Source: Butyricimonas paravirosa (GTDB lineage Bacteria > Bacteroidota > Bacteroidia > Bacteroidales > Marinifilaceae). From it: a DNA stretch of 64,000 bases. Location: assembly GCF_032878955.1 (NCBI RefSeq), contig NZ_CP043839.1, positions 930,001 to 994,000 of the forward strand, written 5' to 3'. This document shows positions 62,582 through 64,000 of this stretch, one piece after another. Both the position numbers and the translations under genes were made by a program. Every line of letters starts with the position of its first letter. Position 1 is the stretch's first letter. The notes under the pieces were generated by a model that saw nothing but the letters and a program-made list of their open reading frames with translations, had not been told where the DNA came from and did not search any database.

Positions 62582-64000
62582 TCATGGATTTTGTACTAAA
62601 GCCGGATTTTTATCCAATACCTTCTTGGGAATTGGCAATACGTAACGATCACTCCCTTTTGCCAAGCGATACTCTTGTACTTGTCCTTTATTAATAGTTA
62701 CCTCATGAATCATTTCTGGCATTCCACAACGCCGCAAATCAAACCAACGATGATCATCAAAAGCCAACTCCTTACGACGTTCATCCAAACAAAATTCCAA
62801 TAATGTTTGACCATCTGTTATATTAACATCTTCATAAGGCTGACGGAAACGATGTTCTCGTAAGTAATTCAAATCAGTCAATGCACTTATACGCAAATTT
62901 TCATTTCCATTTTCCAAAAATAATCGAATATTTGCCTCTGCCCTGTTCAGGTAGGCCTCAGCAACCCTCATTCCTCTATGAGGATTCGACAAATCATTTA
63001 AATTTGACTTAGCCCCATATATCGAACCAAATACCATTGGGAAAATTGACTTAAAATACCGTTGGTAATAGCAAGCTGGTCTTAAATCATTTACATCATG
63101 TTGTGCCAAAAATTTATCAGACACTGAAAATATTGGTGAAGAACCAGGATATGTAAAAATATCAGGTAATTGGAAAAGAATTTCACTAATCCTTTTATCT
63201 CCATATCCCCATATAAGTTCAGGACTGTTATAATTTAACACACCACCATTTACATCATAAGTAAGTGTTTCATCACCAAACCACTCATCAACCTCTATTG
63301 TTACAAAATCAGACAAGCGACGCAATTGAGGATTTCTTGTAATCACAACAGAAGCATATTCTGCAGCCTTTCCCCAATTTTCCATATAAAGATACATACG
63401 TGACAGCAAATTATAAACGAATAAAGGGGTAACTTTGTATTGTATATTATTCTGCCCATATTTATCCATCAAATCCACAGCTTCTAACAAGTCACGTTCA
63501 ATTTGTTGATATACTTTTGCAATACTCTCTCTTGCTGGGAATTCATCTTTTACTGCAGAACTCACAATCAAAGGAACTCCCAATGCTGTATTTAGATCAA
63601 TCCCTTTTTTATTATATGGCTGTGCAAACGTATTTATCAACAAAAAATAATAATATCCCCTTAAAGCCAATGCCTGACCTCTCTGATTCAATTTTTCATT
63701 CTCATCTCCAGTAACATCATCCAGCATATCAAGTACAACATTGCATCCTTTTATTTTGGAATACAATTTTTCCCAAGTATCTATTCCAGTCGTATACAAC
63801 TCTTCCATCTTATCAAACATATCAACATCCCATGTAAATACAGGCAATCCTTGCTGCAATACGGTAACATGGCTTTCATTGTCACTATAAGCATTTTGTA
63901 CATTATCTGTCAAAAGCTCTAAATAAGGATATATACAATCGGTTCTCAGATATCCCTCTCCTAATAATAATTGTTCTAAATCTGAAACTGTACTTGGGCG
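62582..64000 (-). CDS. SusD/RagB family outer-membrane lipoprotein, partial (cut by window edge), locus 4
   Basis: About 473 residues are visible; the N-terminus is outside the window. The frame is open to the edge: RPSTVSDLEQLLLGEGY precedes LELLTDNVQNAYSD, matching PSTADDLDQLLVGEAY of the locus 3 SusD. Other landmarks: RGQALALRGYYYFLLINTFA and ERRKELAFDDHRWFDLRRCG at the C-terminus. The sequence is markedly A+T-richer than the first 10 kb of the window. The matching susC should lie just beyond position 64000. Confidence 0.92.
   Translation of the reverse strand, partial: RPSTVSDLEQLLLGEGYLRTDCIYPYLELLTDNVQNAYSDNESHVTVLQQGLPVFTWDVDMFDKMEELYTTGIDTWEKLYSKIKGCNVVLDMLDDVTGDENEKLNQRGQALALRGYYYFLLINTFAQPYNKKGIDLNTALGVPLIVSSAVKDEFPARESIAKVYQQIERDLLEAVDLMDKYGQNNIQYKVTPLFVYNLLSRMYLYMENWGKAAEYASVVITRNPQLRRLSDFVTIEVDEWFGDETLTYDVNGGVLNYNSPELIWGYGDKRISEILFQLPDIFTYPGSSPIFSVSDKFLAQHDVNDLRPACYYQRYFKSIFPMVFGSIYGAKSNLNDLSNPHRGMRVAEAYLNRAEANIRLFLENGNENLRISALTDLNYLREHRFRQPYEDVNITDGQTLLEFCLDERRKELAFDDHRWFDLRRCGMPEMIHEVTINKGQVQEYRLAKGSDRYVLPIPKKVLDKNPALVQNP

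Noticed and set aside
63911..63913. TTG as the start of the last susD gene
   Set aside because: The frame is open to the edge and upstream residues match the N-terminal part of the locus 3 SusD, so the gene is cut by the window.
1000..64000. Many short open frames opposite or within long genes
   Set aside because: They lack signals, motifs and sensible context, and lie fully inside well-supported genes on the other strand or frame.

Overview
The window is Bacteroidales-type chromosome, most like the Butyricimonas/Odoribacter group. That placement is inferred from family content and order. Direct support for Bacteroidota: four SusC/SusD (RagA/RagB) systems with STN-domain receptors and FecR/ECF-sigma control, PKD-like and DUF4843 lipoproteins, many TlpA-like thioredoxins, and promoter boxes of the TAnnTTTG type.

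Region 1 (1-15 kb, visibly G+C-richer) holds amino-sugar and glycan genes and transporters: an ROK kinase cut by the left edge, an MFS sugar transporter, a MATE exporter, a GH84 hexosaminidase in an operon with a GNAT acetyltransferase and a three-part transglutaminase-like lipoprotein, a divergent Crp/Fnr regulator, a second MATE exporter, a gingipain-fold secreted protein and a GH85 endo-N-acetylglucosaminidase.

Region 2 (14.9-40 kb) holds two paralogous minus-strand operons in the order sigma, fecR, susC, susD, DUF4843, PKD-like, (extra lipoprotein in the second only), TlpA. In the first, fecR is split by an IS1380-family element that itself carries an IS4-family element. Both target duplications are visible, and removing the insertions restores a 390-codon fecR in frame.

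Region 3 (40-51 kb) is a RagAB-type operon (susC, susD, metallopeptidase-like lipoprotein, two TlpA proteins and a thioredoxin-less TlpA relative) with its fecR, and a divergently oriented sigma gene. Region 4 (51-64 kb, clearly A+T-richer) is an expanded relative whose susC lies outside the window. After susD, the metallopeptidase-like protein and a TlpA protein, it encodes a subtilisin homologue lacking all its catalytic residues, two two-lobed aspartyl protease/PDZ proteins, a degenerate aspartyl protease fused to thioredoxin, three more TlpA proteins and a helical secreted protein.

Most notable: the protease-like and pseudoprotease/thioredoxin set of region 4, the nested insertions in fecR and their likely effect on signalling, and a strong inverted repeat at each of the three fecR-susC junctions, which could set regulator and transporter expression apart.
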